A stretch of 64,000 nucleotides of DNA from Posidonia oceanica. Its lineage: Eukaryota; Streptophyta; Magnoliopsida; Alismatales; Posidoniaceae. Below, piece by piece: positions 1 to 11,482 of this stretch (position 1 is its first letter; the number at the start of each line of letters is the position of its first letter). The stretch spans positions 4,278,001 to 4,342,000 of the forward strand of contig JAZBRS010000077.1 of assembly GCA_037176725.1 (NCBI GenBank). Direction: 5' to 3'. The notes below the pieces were generated by a model that was not told the DNA's origin, ran no database searches, and worked only from the letters and a program-made list of their open reading frames with translations. Made by a program: the position numbers and the translations under genes.

Positions 1-300
1 CCTATGCTTGCATGCTGCCCTGTTTTGCTTGTGCATTCTGCCCGTATGCCATGACTAGGACGTTTTTGATACTCTGCCTGTGCTTGCATGTTCTAGTTTG
101 TATGCTTGAATTTAGTGACGTCTGTAAACCATTTGTGCTTTTTGCTATTACAGAATTTATATGCCTATCGTGATTTGCACATTGCTATACTGTTCGCATG
201 CTAATTCCTGACCCTCTTTTGTAGTCTGACTCGGAATTTGCTAGTGCGGGCTCCCACGTGGCGAGCGGGAGTGGCGCGAACTCGCGGAGACAGAGTCAGG
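1..300. other. Unassigned flank left of element A
   Basis: This stretch matches none of the retroelement parts recognised elsewhere in the window. It is T-rich up to about 225. An open frame then reads on through a Ser/Gly/Ala-rich segment before it runs into the antisense of element A's protease near 305. A pyrimidine-rich run ending in TTTTGTAG just before 225 looks like a splice acceptor, but one site is weak evidence. It could be an exon edge of a host or transposon gene, or the 5' part of another element's ORF. No function is assigned. Confidence 0.3.
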
Positions 301-1371
301 GAGCCCTATCAGAACTTGATCATACGATGGAGGGTCGAGGGGATGACTTGATGCTTGTGCAACCAAGGGTGCCCAAGCAGAAGGTTGAATGTAGGTTCCA
401 AGTCGACGATGTAGAATTCCACATCGAATATAATGGGGCCAATAGAAAGGGGAATAACCAGAATCCCCAAAGAGTCATGGTGCGTGTTTTCAAAGGCCGT
501 CATCCCCTTGGTGGCTGGAGTAATGTCCTCGGCTTTGAATCCAAGTTTACTTGCTTTGCGCAAGGGGCAAATGTTAAGGCCTGCTCCATTATCGACCAGC
601 ATCAGGGGGATGCAAAAGTTCTTGAACTGCACCATGACGAAAAGGGGTTGGTTGTGATTGATTGTGACTGGAGGCAGCTCATCACTCAAAAAAGAGATGA
701 CATGGGGAACCACGATCATGCCTACCATGCTCTCTAAGGCTGCTGGCTCGATGGTCGTGGAAACGTAGGCGGCTTGCAACACGCGAAGGAAGGCCACTCG
801 GTGTTTAGAGGAGGTGTGGAGCAGGTCCCAACTAGAGATGTCAGCTTTCACCTTCTTTAATTGGCCCGTAATGTCGACTATAGGTTGGTCCTTTTTGGTG
901 GTGGAAGAGGTAACTTTGGCGGAAGGTTCCTCTATGGTAGGCCCAAAAGGTTGGCTTGTTGGTTGAGGTGGAGTTGGTTTTGGGCGGCTCGGCTCGGCTA
1001 TCGGTGCTGCGAGCTTGTAAACCCTCCCCGACCGTGTGATTTCCGCACACATCTCTGTGGCGTAGTCATACGGTATGCAATGGGTATCCCTAGTTAGGTT
1101 AACGACCAGAGGAACATGAGCTGCAAGCTCCAAGGGGGTTCTGGGTGTTCTTGCTGGAGGGTTGGTGGATTGGGAATGCTGTTGGGAAGGCTGTGAAGGC
1201 TATGGTCGAGGCCTTACTAGCCAGCAGATGGGTGTTTGAGCCCGAGGTTGCATGGTGGGCCGCACGGTAAAGTGCTCTAGCTTGGAGGTCAGCTAGATCA
1301 TATGGATTGCCGACTCGAAACCGGTGACTGCTGAAGGATAGAGAGAGGAGGGAAAGGGCTTTGAGACATCT
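301..1371 (-). pseudogene. Element A protease region of a Tat-type Ty3/gypsy polyprotein, broken
   Basis: This is a retropepsin-like aspartic protease fragment of a gag-pol polyprotein, which would process the polyprotein in the particle. The open stretch runs 1133 to 309 (274 codons). The active-site loop reads DNGAG (residues 181-185) and the flap-distal motif LLLGHPWL lies at 251-258. It aligns closely with the protease of element B at 23998-24852, including the Pro-rich linker and the shared KKDQP segment. Between 1371 and 1134 the reading continues the gag-protease linker, with stops. The upstream side joins exactly to 6888 across the solo LTR, which shows one original ORF. Homology to B is lost just after the MIKF segment, near 301, so the element is truncated there. 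Known for the family: D(T/S/N)G(A/S) active site. Inferred: inactive relic. Confidence 0.85.
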
Positions 1372-1523
1372 TGTAGCAATCCTGAAATATCAAATCCATG
1401 TACGATGCCAAAGCTCTCGTGCACTGGTCGACATTAGAGTCACTATAAGCGGCTGAATCCGAGGAAGAAAACTAGACTCGGAAACGCTGGCAAAAAGAAG
1501 AAAAAGGGGTGATAAGACAAATC

Positions 1524-1533
1524 AGAGTCGCCA
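1524..1533 (-). promoter_or_regulatory. PBS-like decamer inside solo LTR 1
   Basis: Reads TGGCGACTCT on the minus strand, next to the conserved 'TAATAGACC' block and about 152 nt from the LTR's 3' end. It matches 9 of the first 10 bases of element B's true PBS. The same feature sits in the other complete LTRs of the window. Function unknown. Confidence 0.5.
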
Positions 1534-2008
1534 CCAGGTCTATTAGATTGGGAGACGAGGAAAACCGAGGGTAATGCATGAAAAGACATGCAAAATCGGA
1601 TGCAATGAGGGTGCAAAGAGATGCACTGCAATGCGATGCAGTACTATGCTATGCTATGCTATGCTATGACTCGTGCCTAGGATGAAGGAATGGTCATTGC
1701 AGGCCAAGAAAAAGGGTAAGGACTCCTGTTACGCACGAGGAAGGTGTTAGGCACCTCGATACGTCTGGGAATCGGTCATTCTAAGGCAATCTCGCTCGCA
1801 AATGCAAGGAAATGCTTGCCTAATGCCTAAATGCAATGAAAGTCTGATTGTTATGCATGGAAAATAAACATGCTATTTATGTGCTCAGCAGTGCTGCTAG
1901 TGTTCCAAACTGGGCAAACCCTGGTTCGTGAGAACTCTTAGGCAGTAAGCATCATTGCCCTAATGCAAATGCAGGCGATAAAACAAAACGACGGCGAAAG
2001 CAATGCAA

Positions 2009-2690
2009 TGCAAGCGACATGCAAGGGAAAATCGAGATGAGTGCGGATAATGGTGCAATGCAAGAGAAAATGCAAGCGGGCACGCAAAACGGTGCAAATG
2101 CAAGCAAGAATGGATGCAGGCACACAAAACGAGGCGGAATGCAAAGGAAAGCAAGGCGGGCATGCAAAATGATGCAAAAATGCAAGCGGTATGCAAATAA
2201 AACAAAGCAGCACCCAAAATGATGCAAAATGCAAGAGAAAACAAGGCAGGCACGCAAAACGATGCAAAATACAAGCGATATGCAAATAAAACAAAGCGAC
2301 ATGCAAAACGATACAAAATGCAAGAGAAAACAAGGCGGGCATGCAAAACGCGATGTAAAAAAATGCAAGCAATATGCAAATAAAACAAAGCGCACGCAAA
2401 ACGATGTAGAATCCAAGAGAAAACAAGGCGGGCATGCAAAATGATGCAAAAATGCAAGTGATATGCAAATAAAACAAAGCGGCACGCAAAACGATGCAAA
2501 ATGCAAGAGAAAACAAGGCAGGCACGCAAAAGGATGCAAATGCAATGCAAAACAAGGCGGACACGCAAAAGAATGCAAATACAATGCAAAACAGAGGCAT
2601 GCACGCAAAACGATGCAAATGCAATGCAAAACAGATACACGCACGCAAAACGAAGCAAATGCAGGTGCAATGAATGCTATGCAGTACTTC
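2009..2690 (-). repeat. Minisatellite in solo LTR 1
   Basis: Degenerate tandem copies of units of roughly 30-40 bp built from GCAAAACGATGCAAA, GCAAGAGAAAACAAGGC and related words. The equivalent array in solo LTR 2 (41888-42262) reads as the reverse complement in plus orientation. The long open frames here on both strands arise from stop-poor repeats and are not genes. Confidence 0.75.
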
Positions 2691-5600
2691 AAATGGGATA
2701 AGTAGGGGTCTAAGTGCAAATACCCCTAAATGCGTGCAATGCGTGGGTGTCTTACATGCTAAAAGGCTAGCAATGCCCAAATGGATGCATGGGACCATGT
2801 GCAATGATGTGGGGATGCTAGTGCAATGATGCATGGGCTGAATGCAATGCTAACAGCAAGATGTGCATGCAAAAATGCAAGAAAGAACCTAAATGCAATT
2901 TTAAAAACATATGGGACTTAAGTGTAATGCATGGAATGCAAACAAGCATGCAAAGACTAAAAGCAAGGACTAACATGCAATTTCAGAAAAACTGGGGACT
3001 TTAATGCTATGCAATATAGTTAAAAATGCCATTTAAATGAAATCAATTGATGCAAGGACTTATGTGCAATTACTAAAAAGTTTTGGATGCAACTGAAACA
3101 AAAAAAGCAAAAAAAACAGAAGACATGCATGCTGTGCTTGGACCTATGTGCAAATAAAATAAGTTGCAGGGATTTTATGCAATGCAAACAAGTTCAAAGC
3201 TACTGCTTCACAACAGATGGACTTAAATGCAATTAGAGACTTTTTCTGATTTTTTGATGTAATGCAATAAGGTAAACATGGCATTTAAATGATGTTAATG
3301 CATGCTCTGAGGACTGAAATGCAATTAAACTATCATTTTGGGGTTTTTAGCAATGCAATATAGTTTAAATGCATGATTTAAATGGAAACCAATTGATGCA
3401 AGGACTGAAAAGCAAATCTGGAAACATGTGGCATTTTATTTCAATGCAATATGGTTTTTAAAACACATTTAAATGATTTTTAAACCATGCAAGTGGACTG
3501 ACATGCAAATATGCAAACATGCAGTATTTTAATGCAATGTAATATGGTTTTAAATCAAGATTAAATGATTTTCAAACCATGCAGAGGACATACATGCAAA
3601 TAAAATATTTTTAGGGTTTTTTTATGTAATGCAGTATGGTAAAATGCTGATTTAAATAAAATGCATGAACTGCAGATGGACCTACATGCAATTAAAACAA
3701 AACAGGAGATTTAAATGCAATGCAATAAGATTCAAATGCACATTACATGATTTTTTCAACCAACAGTGGACTAAAATGCAATTTAAAGAACTCTGAGGGC
3801 TAAAATGAAACGCATGCATTAAACTAAACATTCAGATGCATTAAAAACTATACGAAGGACCTGCATGCAAATAACAGAAACCTAGATATTTAACTGCAAT
3901 GCAATAAGCTAACAAAATGACATTAAATGATTTGATTCAAAATCAGGACCTGAAGTAATTAAGGAAAACTAACTGACCTAACCACAAGAAAATAAAAAAG
4001 AAATGCTCACTAAGGATGGACCTACTTGCAAATACTTAAAATTCGAAGAAAATAAAAGCAATGCATGCACCAGAACTTTACTCAACTTTTAAAACTGAAA
4101 AATAAATACATAGTTGTCTTCCCCGCGCAGCACAGGAACAGTGCCGGCAAAGGAAGAAGCAGCAGCAGTGGCGGCAGCGGGCACAGGGCGGTGTTGGGGG
4201 TCTCGGAGCAGGAGCTGGTGCAGGCGGAGCGTCCGGTGGTGTCAGCGGCATTGGAGGGTGGCTGGTGCGTGCTGGCGACGTCGATGACCTCCTGCAGTGA
4301 AGGTCTGAGGCGGGGCGGCCACCGGAGGCTGCAGAATGGCGCGGAGAGCGCAAGGTTCGTTTCGTGATGATCGGGCGATGCTGTGCAAGCAGATCCGGAG
4401 GTCGGAGGCGGTTGCAGGTGCTGCGTTTGGCGGCATTGACTTGTTGGAAGAAGGTCAAACGCTGCCGAAGCCGGAGAAGAAGGTGGGCAGAGGCTGCGAC
4501 CGGTGCTGGAACGGACCTCTGATGCCGCAGAGAGAAAGAGGAGAGGAGGGGAGACCAGAGGGAGGTCCCCAACTGCGCTCGGAGGCCATGTGGCCTCGCA
4601 CAGCGGCGAGACCATTTCCAGAGGGGCAGGAAGGCCAATGCGAGGTCGCTGCGGCGATCCAAAGATCCCATGGCCCGGGAGAGGGGCCGGGAAGTAAGAG
4701 AGGAGGGCCCTGGAGGTGAGGAGGGCCTCACCCAGGCACGGTGCTGCCCGAGACGCACCACCGACGTCGGACTGGGTAGGCCAAGGGAGGAGGCGAGTCG
4801 CAGAGGCACAGGAGACAACGCAGGAGACTCAGCAGGGGTCAGACGAGGTGCTGGATGTCCGGAGAGGGCTTGGGGCTGATCCAGAGGGCCGGAGCTGCTG
4901 CATCATGGTGAGGCGCGATTTCTAGAGGTGTGCTGTCGCCGGAGAAGACAACGGAGGCGGCGGAGGGAACCTAGCTCTCTAGGCTTCTAACCTTAAACCT
5001 AAATAGCTAATAAGCAACATAGGCATGCATGGAGTTAGGATAGGTGGGTAGTTACCTCTAAAGCGTGTCGGAGCATCCCAATGACGTCGAGTTGAGTTGC
5101 TGTCGACGGCGGAGCTTGTTGCGGAGCTGGGTGGAGCAGAAGCAGCGTGCGGTGATCGGAGTGCACTCCAAGCGTTGAGAGGAAGCTTCTAGAACACTCG
5201 GTGATGAGCCACGGTGTCCGGAGCTCAGAATAGAGTTTTTTGGGTATGCTACTGCAGGGTTTTGCTCGATTGGTGCTGGTGGCTCTCCAGGATGCTCAGG
5301 GTGGTGGTTTGGGCTGCTGGAAGCGTGGCGAGTGCAGTAGAGGGGTTGGATTGGGGTTCTGGGGGCTGTGGAGGTGTGGGGAAGCTTGGGAGGTTTCTGG
5401 ACAGGAGGAAGGTGTAAGTGTTTGCGGTGGGGGAAACGGTCTGTGGGGCGTGTGGGAGTGATCGGGGGATTGGGTGAGGAAGGTGGGAGTGTGGTGAGTG
5501 GATTGGGGGAGCTTGGATGGATTCTAGGTGCTGTGGAGGTGTGGGAAAGCTTAGGAATTGTAGGTGGAGGCTAGTGGCGAAAGGCTTGGATTTCTCTCTC

Positions 5601-6049
5601 GCACGGGCTTGCTCTCTCTGGTTCTTGCTTGCACAGATGTAGTGAATGCTGGAGGAAGAAGAGAGGATGGTTTTGTTCATCTGGGCGCACTCAATTGGAG
5701 TGGAAGGAGGCATGGGCTACTGGGTGATTGGTAGGGGTTTGCTGGCAATGCAGAGGGCTGGCAGGGGTGTGGCAGTGAGGGGAGAAGGCTGACGGGTAGG
5801 TGGCTGTGTGAGGCTGCCATCGCTGCGAGGTGGAGTGGAGGCAGGAGGCAGGAGGAGGAGTGTGCGGCGGCGAGGCTGGCTGTGAGTGTGGGTGAGTGCA
5901 GAGGAAATGTGTTGACCAGAAATCTGGTTCAGCATGGGAAGGAGGAGAAGGCGGTGAAGGCTTGGGTCGTGGGCTGCAGGCTGGGTCGAGGGAGAGGAGA
6001 TGGAAGCCCTGGGGCTTTGCATAGGAGATGTCGAGGTTGGGGATGCAGA

Positions 6050-6230
6050 GGTTGGGGTGCTGCGGGAGAAGGAGGAAGGAGAGGAGGAAAGGAGAAGGCT
6101 GGGCTGCGCGAAAAAAGAAAAAAAGAAAGAAGGAAGGAGGAGGGGTGAAACAGGCTGGGCCCGTGCACGAGAAAAAAGAAAAAAAGAAAGAGGAAGGGGT
6201 TAGGTGGGCCGGGTTAAAAGGGAAGAAGAA

Positions 6231-6262
<32 letters not shown>

Positions 6263-6650
6263 GAGAAAGAGAAGAGAGAAATAAAAAACTAATAAGATGG
6301 AGTAGAATAAAATAAAATAAAAATAAGGATAAAATAGAAGATTAAAAGGGGTAGAAATAAGGAAATGGGCTGAGGAATAAAAGGGAAGAAAGGAGAAATG
6401 GGAAGATAGGAAAGAAAGAGAGAAAGAAAAAAAAAGGAGGGAAGAAAGGGGAAGAGGAAATTGAAACAAATAAAATGGGATAAAATAAAATAAAAATAGG
6501 AATAAAATAGAAGGAAGAAAAGGGAAGAAGCGAGGATGATCCAGAGTGGGGTGGGCCCACCAGGGAGCAAGAAGAGAAGGGGAAAGAGAGAGAGGATAAA
6601 GAGGAGAGAGAAAAGAATAATCAGGAGAGAGAAAAGGATAATGGCTTGGG
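6050..6650. repeat. Purine-rich low-complexity tract with (GAAA)n
   Basis: Almost pure A/G on the plus strand, including a (GAAA)n microsatellite at about 6230-6262 and later AAAATAAAAT runs. In LTR orientation it is a long polypyrimidine segment in the first kilobase of the LTR, matching 37970-38600 in solo LTR 2. Possibly promoter-proximal; no specific element is recognised. Confidence 0.7.
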
Positions 6651-6892
6651 TTTGAGCTTGCAGAGGAGTGTCCTGTGCTAACCTAGGGTTTAATTGCTGA
6701 CCTAGGTTTCGAGAGATGCTAACCTAGAATTTTCTAGGATTTTAGGAGGGATTTACCTAGAGTTTTTCTAGGGTTTTTTGGGAGTGCAAAGCTAGAGTTT
6801 ATCTAGGGTTTTTGGGAGTGGTTTTGGAGGTCAAAATGGATTTCAAAGAGAACCACCAAATTGGCAAGCCAAAATGGGGTGTCTACACATCC

Positions 6893-7431
6893 TGAATAAG
6901 ATCAGACGGGTCCGCTACGGACGTGGCGGACCCGGAAGGGAAGATGGAGTGCACTCCTAATGTCCCAACGCCTCCCGAGCTAGAATGCTCCAGCAAAGGC
7001 TGGCAAACAATGTTAGGATGGGAGGGCACTGATCCCGATGCAAGTGTAGATGCTGATAGAGGTGCAGATGTGGAGGCCGCCTCTTGCGTGTTAATAATGA
7101 TAACCTTTTGGTCAATCAGATCCTTAATAGTGCCCCGAAGTGTGAAGCAATTATCCGTCGAGTGCCCTGCGACTCGATGGTAGTTGCAGTATAAGTTTGC
7201 TTTGTACCACACCAGAAGTGGATTCGGTGGTGGGCGAACCTCGGGGAGCTTAAGGAGTGACGTGACCTTAGGGAAGACGGCACTCAGTGGTTCCACCAGA
7301 GGGGTGAAGTGCCACTGATTTGTGTGAGACCGTCTCTGCCTCGAGCGTTATCCTTGCCGAACCGTTGCGGCAGGATAGACCGGTTAGGCGGTGGTCGTGA
7401 TTTGTGGAGTGGGAGGTGTCTTAGGTGTAGG
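6893..7431 (-). pseudogene. Element A gag fragment with nucleocapsid-type zinc knuckle
   Basis: C-terminal gag. The open part runs 7296 to 6888 and holds a Cys/His cluster around CNYHRVAGHSTDNC (about residues 36-49), the retroviral knuckle that binds genomic RNA in the particle. A conserved NTQEAAST segment leads into the linker before the protease. The matching part of element B is 23280-23690. The reading is cut at 6888 by solo LTR 1 and upstream by a miniature transposon at 7440. The frame between 7300 and 7431 is still recognisable (FTPLVEPLSAVFPKV region). Inactive relic. Confidence 0.78.
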
Positions 7432-7439
7432 GTGTAAAC

Positions 7440-8208
7440 TAGGGGTGTACATGGGTATGGATTGACTCGAAAACTGAACCAACCCGACCTGTGTAGGTTG
7501 GGTTGGGTCAGGGTTTTTTTATCATGGATTGGGTATGGGTCTGAAAATCCCCTACCCGAACTTTCTAGGTCGGGTATGGGTTCCAGGCATGGATTACCCG
7601 ACCCGACCCAAACTTGAAGGTATATATATATAATATTAATTATTTATATTTATAAATACATATTATATGTATAATTAAGAAATATTAAGAGAGCAAAAAT
7701 GATACTTAATCAGCAGATATTGGGAGAAATAAAGTCAAATACAGATAAATTATTTACTTTTAACAATAGTGCTCATGTTTAACCCATGTATTCATATTGC
7801 AAACGCACTGCTGCTACATAGTTAATAGTGGCAAGCTGTAGAAAAACATACACGCAAAGAAAAAGCCATATTAACAAAGAACTGGAGATAATTTTTCTAT
7901 AGTGGCTACTATAATGAGTTGCATTTTGTAATGATCTTTGCATCAAGTTGTAAGTCACTTATTTTATCCAAAGGACGTCTCGGGACTAATTAACTTTTCC
8001 TGTAATTAAAGATTAATGAATGGCTAATAGGTGTAAAATTCAGGTGCTATAAAACCCGAGAACCAACTCAATCCAACCTGAAGTTTGTAAGTTGGGTTGG
8101 GTTGGGTCTGGACTGGGTATGAGTTGGGTATGGGTCTAAAATTATCCAACCCGAACAATATGGGTTGGATCATGGATTCGCCCTTAACCCGACCCATGTA
8201 CACCCCTA
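7440..8208. mobile_element. hAT-like miniature inverted-repeat element (MITE)
   Basis: A 769-bp insertion with 17-bp terminal inverted repeats: TAGGGGTGTACATGGGT at the left and its reverse complement at the right. It is flanked by a perfect 8-bp duplication GTGTAAAC (7432-7439 and 8209-8216). An 8-bp duplication and short inverted repeats are hallmarks of the hAT superfamily. No transposase ORF is present, so it is non-autonomous. The subterminal regions repeat GGGTTGGGT and ACCCGACCC words in opposite orientations, as in hAT subterminal binding arrays. The core is AT-rich. It lies inside the gag of element A, whose reading resumes on both sides. Confidence 0.9.
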
Positions 8209-8216
8209 GTGTAAAC

Positions 8217-8817
8217 CACCTGACACGGAGCAGGCTGGCCTACCACATTCACTGGCATGGCAGGGGATCCGACATATGCAACGACGGTCTTTGAAGGGTC
8301 CCTTCTCCTGGGGTGGTTGTTGTTGTTGCCGTTGTTGTTGCTGCTGTTGCAGTTGCCATTGTTGTGGTTGGGGGTCGTGGCCTGCTTGGTGAATGTGGTG
8401 AGTGCGCGAAAGCAGCCGCTACGCAGTGAACTCTCCACATGGGCACCTCCCTGAATCAGGGATGCAAAAATGGTGACTAGCTGGATGTTGAGTAAAGCGC
8501 TAGTGGCCGGCTACGCACCTTAGATGATTATCTCGATGGACTCCTCATCAGGGGGCCTATCGTGAACCTGTGAGGTGAGGGCACGCCAGCGGCTGACATA
8601 CTCCCCGAACGGCTCTTGTGGCCTTTGCTTAGTGGCGACTAGATCCTCGCGCTTTGGGATCAGGTCTATATTGAAAGAATACTGCTCCAGGTACGCCTGG
8701 CTGAGGTCGTTCCAAGTCTTGCTTACTGCCATGTCAAGTGAAGTGAACCACTTGAGGGTTGGGCTGGTCAAACTTTTCTGGAACAGGTGGATCAAAAGTC
8801 TCTCGTCAGCCTGAAGC
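8217..8817 (-). pseudogene. Element A gag core (retrotransposon gag domain)
   Basis: Capsid-type gag domain on the minus strand, open from 8795 to 8520 (91 codons). It has the family signature LKWFTSLD, a TWNDLSQAYLEQY helix and a C-terminal EPFGEYVSRWRAL segment. Element B carries the same domain at 22542-22832, roughly three-quarters identical by eye. Gag would form the particle shell. Downstream (8438-8217) an Asn-rich linker leads to the MITE. The N-terminal part is missing because LTR H inserted at 8818. Relic. Confidence 0.85.
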
Positions 8818-9045
8818 TATAGACACCCCATTTTGACAGACTTGTAGTTGGAGAATCCCTGGTGATTTGTTCAGTTTGTGGCATAGTGAAACCCATTCCA
8901 ACCCTAAACCAACCCAAAACATTTGAAATACCCAGAATCCAATATCACAAGCCTTTTCAAAGCCCAAAACCCATCGGTGGGTCAAGGACAAGTAAATGGG
9001 TCTGGATTTCACTATACAGGCCCAATCCACTAAGTTGCATGCTTG

Positions 9046-9151
9046 GTCGCCACTCGCAGAGGCGACTAGACCTTGCGCCACTCGCAGAGGCGACTAGATC
9101 CTGTCGCAACTCTAAGTGGCGACTAGATTTGTCGCCAGCGAGACCGGCAAT
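9046..9151. repeat. Four tandem dyad cassettes, word GTCGCC, in LTR H
   Basis: Left arms start at 9046, 9074, 9103 and 9131 (28-29 bp period). Each is followed by exactly 9 nt and then a right arm: GGCGAC, GGCGAC, GGCGAC and GGCAAT. The first copy is a perfect 6-bp inverted repeat. Confidence 0.8.
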
Positions 9152-10138
9152 TTCTGCAACTTAGACCACTACTTGAATTTCTTCCCGCCTGCCACCGCCG
9201 GTCGTCTCCTCTGCTGCGTGGCCTACCACCACGTCCTCTCTCACACTTACTGCCACACTACCTCCATGCACTACACGCCAACAGCCACTTACTTCCCTGC
9301 CACCAGTCATCCTCTCCGCTGGCGGTCTTCTCGCTCTCTTCCAAGCCACTGACCGGCCGCCTACAACCTCTGCCAACTGCGACTTCGCCGTCCTTCCCTT
9401 CCATTGCCACTTACTCGCCTGCAAAACCCAGCACCAAACCTGCTCTTAGCCACCCTCACTGCCACCACCTACTCCACAGAACTCTTGGCCGGCGAACAAA
9501 ACCACCTTGCACCCATCACTATTTCGACCACCACATCTACAATTAAGAATCCCCAACGAGAATTCGAGTGTTCTAGAGCATTCCCCTTCTTCCCTTGTGC
9601 ATTCTAGTGAGAATTCAAGCCTCCCTAAGCCTCCCCCACCTCACTATGCCACGTGAACCCATCGCCGGCCATCTTCCCCATCGCCGTTCGTCTTCTCCAG
9701 CGAGCCACAAAGGTAATACACCTCACCCCATTGCATGCCTGAGGGTCCGGGAACGTTCCTGGACCTCCTCCTTTCACGACCGAACTATCCGGCCTCCTCC
9801 TTGCGCTCTCGGCTGTGCCAACGGCCGGCGGAGGCAGGAAAGAGGCACCTGCCTCTTTTCTCAGCCTGCGAGCACTCCCACATCTCCTCCTCGTTCCCTC
9901 GATGCTTCCTAGCTGACTCATAGGGTCACTGGCCGCTCACACGGCCGGTCTCCAATGAGCTCCGGCGGTGCAAGGAGGAGGAGGTGGGTGGAGAGCTCTA
10001 AGCCACCATTTTCCACACCGAAAGTGTTGCTGGATTTGTGGGAACGTTGTCGACATTCTCCGATCCTCCCTGGCCTTTTCCACTTCACCTGGAGAGAGTA
10101 GTTCACCATTGAAGTATGATCATTGGATTGCCAGACCA

Positions 10139-10159
10139 GCCGCCGCTGCAAGTGGCGAC
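10139..10159. repeat. Dyad cassette in LTR H
   Basis: GCCGCC (10139-10144), a 9-nt spacer and GGCGAC (10154-10159). One arm position is mismatched. Confidence 0.6.
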
Positions 10160-10363
10160 TGACCTGCAACTTTGAATTGTCGTTGGCCGATCTTTGGGCC
10201 GATGCTCTGGGTGATCTAGGCCATCATTTTGCTTGATTCTTGTATGTCTGTGATCGTGGATGAATGCTCTTTGATGTCATATACTTGGTTGCTCATTTTG
10301 CATCGTATGTGGTGTGAGATTTGGCACCAATATCTGCTATTCGGACTGCCTGATTGCAGAGGT

Positions 10364-10384
10364 GTCGCCGGTTCCACCGGCGAC
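10364..10384. repeat. Dyad cassette in LTR H, perfect 8-bp arms
   Basis: GTCGCC, then 9 nt, then GGCGAC at 10364-10384. Pairing extends inward to GTCGCCGG/CCGGCGAC with a 5-nt loop. Confidence 0.7.
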
Positions 10385-10805
10385 TAACCTGCAACTTTGG
10401 CAGTCCACTGGCCGGACTTTGAGCCGGTGTATCTCATTACCCAAGCCTCTGTTTTAAGTGATTTTTTTTCCTTGTAATTGTGGTTGATTGCTCTACAGCT
10501 TCACATCTTCAGTTTTCAATCTTGCATGGCTTTGGGTGTGGGATTTGGTCATGGAGTTCGGTCATGGACTACCAGTTGAGCCACTACTCACACCGGCGAC
10601 TCGACTGTATTTTTAACAGTCCACTGATCGGAGTTTAGGTCGTCGTATCTCGTTATCCATATTTCCATTTTACAAAGTGATTGCATAGTTTTAATCTTGG
10701 ATATGCCATCTTTAATTCTGTACACTTGGTTTCCTATTTTGCATAGTCTACATAGCTTGTTTTTGGCAGCAAAGGCTACTGCTTGGGAGTACTGTGCATG
10801 GCTTT

Positions 10806-10882
10806 GTCGCCTGGGAGCACGACGACTTATTCAGGCACCTCTCATAGTGGTGACCTAGTCAGTTGTTGCTCTCAGCGGCGAC
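10806..10882. repeat. Three tandem dyad cassettes in LTR H
   Basis: Left arms at 10806, 10834 and 10862 (exact 28-bp period): GTCGCC, GGCACC and GTTGTT. Each is followed by 9 nt and a right arm: GACGAC, GGTGAC and GGCGAC. The copies have diverged but keep the spacing. Confidence 0.65.
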
Positions 10883-11080
10883 CCATGTTGCAGTCCAAGT
10901 AGTGGGCTGTGCCGCTCTCTTGTCACCTTCTTGCCTTGTTGATCGACTTGCTTTATTGCCAGCTTTAATCTTAGAAATGCTATCTTTAATGTTACGTCGC
11001 TAGTTTTGTCTTTCGCATGATTTTCTTAGCTTTCCTCGGTGATGATTGCCACTGTATTGGTAGCAGGGTATGTGCTTAAT

Positions 11081-11129
11081 GTCGCCTGTGCTACCGGCGA
11101 CAGGCACTGCCGCCACTTAGACCGGCGAT
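11081..11129. repeat. Two tandem dyad cassettes in LTR H
   Basis: GTCGCC-N9-GGCGAC (11081-11101, perfect arms) followed 28 bp later by GCCGCC-N9-GGCGAT (11109-11129). Confidence 0.7.
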
Positions 11130-11482
11130 CCTCGTAGTGATCTAGGTAGCAGGCATAGCCACTCCCGCTGTCACCTCTTTGTTTTATTCGACTCCTTTGG
11201 TTTCAGTTTCGATTTTCCTTGCTTGTTTATTGCCTTTCTACGATGCTTTAACTTTAGTTAATTACTTTTAAAAAAGGTTTGCTAAGCTTCGCTTGATTTA
11301 TAATTGCATATTGCATACCGCCTTAGGGCGAATATAAACCGGCATTCATTTGCCAACATTTGCCACACAATAGTGGATCAGTTAAGAAAGACTGATTCCT
11401 CAGACGTGTCGAGGGTCCTTACCCTTTCTCTAGACTGCATTGACTCTGTGTTACACATTTGGATTGGATTTTGCATACTTTT

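Larger units (their letters stand above)
1372..6887 (-). mobile_element. Solo LTR 1 (5.5 kb) inserted in element A
   Basis: On the minus strand it begins TGTAGACACCCC (plus-strand end at 6887) and finishes in CTACA (plus start at 1372). The flanks are CATCT (1367-1371) and CATCC (6888-6892), a 5-bp target duplication with one change. The gag-protease linker of element A resumes in register across it. No PBS, gag, pol or PPT lies inside, so it is a solo LTR left by LTR-LTR recombination. It shares three 3'-end modules with the other LTRs (minus strand, about 1900-1955, 1692-1780 and 1524-1560). It also holds a purine-rich stretch, a GC-rich stretch at 4100-4980 and a minisatellite. The ORFs inside are low-complexity shadows. 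Confidence 0.88.
8818..11482 (+). mobile_element. LTR H (left part), inserted in element A gag
   Basis: It starts TATAGACACCCCATTTTGACAG, the same opening as the LTRs of element B (whose 5' copy also has TA for TG), directly after GAAGC in the gag of A. Its 3' portion contains a decayed copy of the module shared by the LTRs here (11384-11445, about 30 bp missing). Minus-strand LTR G cuts it off at 11483, so its end and matching TSD are not seen. A GC-rich segment at 9170-9950 resembles the corresponding part of other LTRs. It carries about twelve GTCGCC-N9-GGCGAC cassettes. It may be a solo LTR or part of a longer element. Confidence 0.75.

Noticed and set aside
1938..2834. Reverse-strand ORFs of 236-298 codons rich in Cys, Phe, His and Ile
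   Set aside because: Products of the minisatellite in solo LTR 1. Three overlapping frames are open at once, which marks low complexity rather than a gene.
4065..4925. Overlapping GC-rich ORFs on both strands
   Set aside because: This GC-rich block is a standard part of the long LTRs (also at 39480-40170, 58030-58740 and from 63780). No domain is seen and the frames are not conserved between copies.
10201..11300. Possible host gene with introns (TTTGCAG- and CTTG-rich, T-rich spacers)
   Set aside because: The only regular structure is the dyad cassettes. The stretch lies inside LTR H before the shared module, with no long exon.
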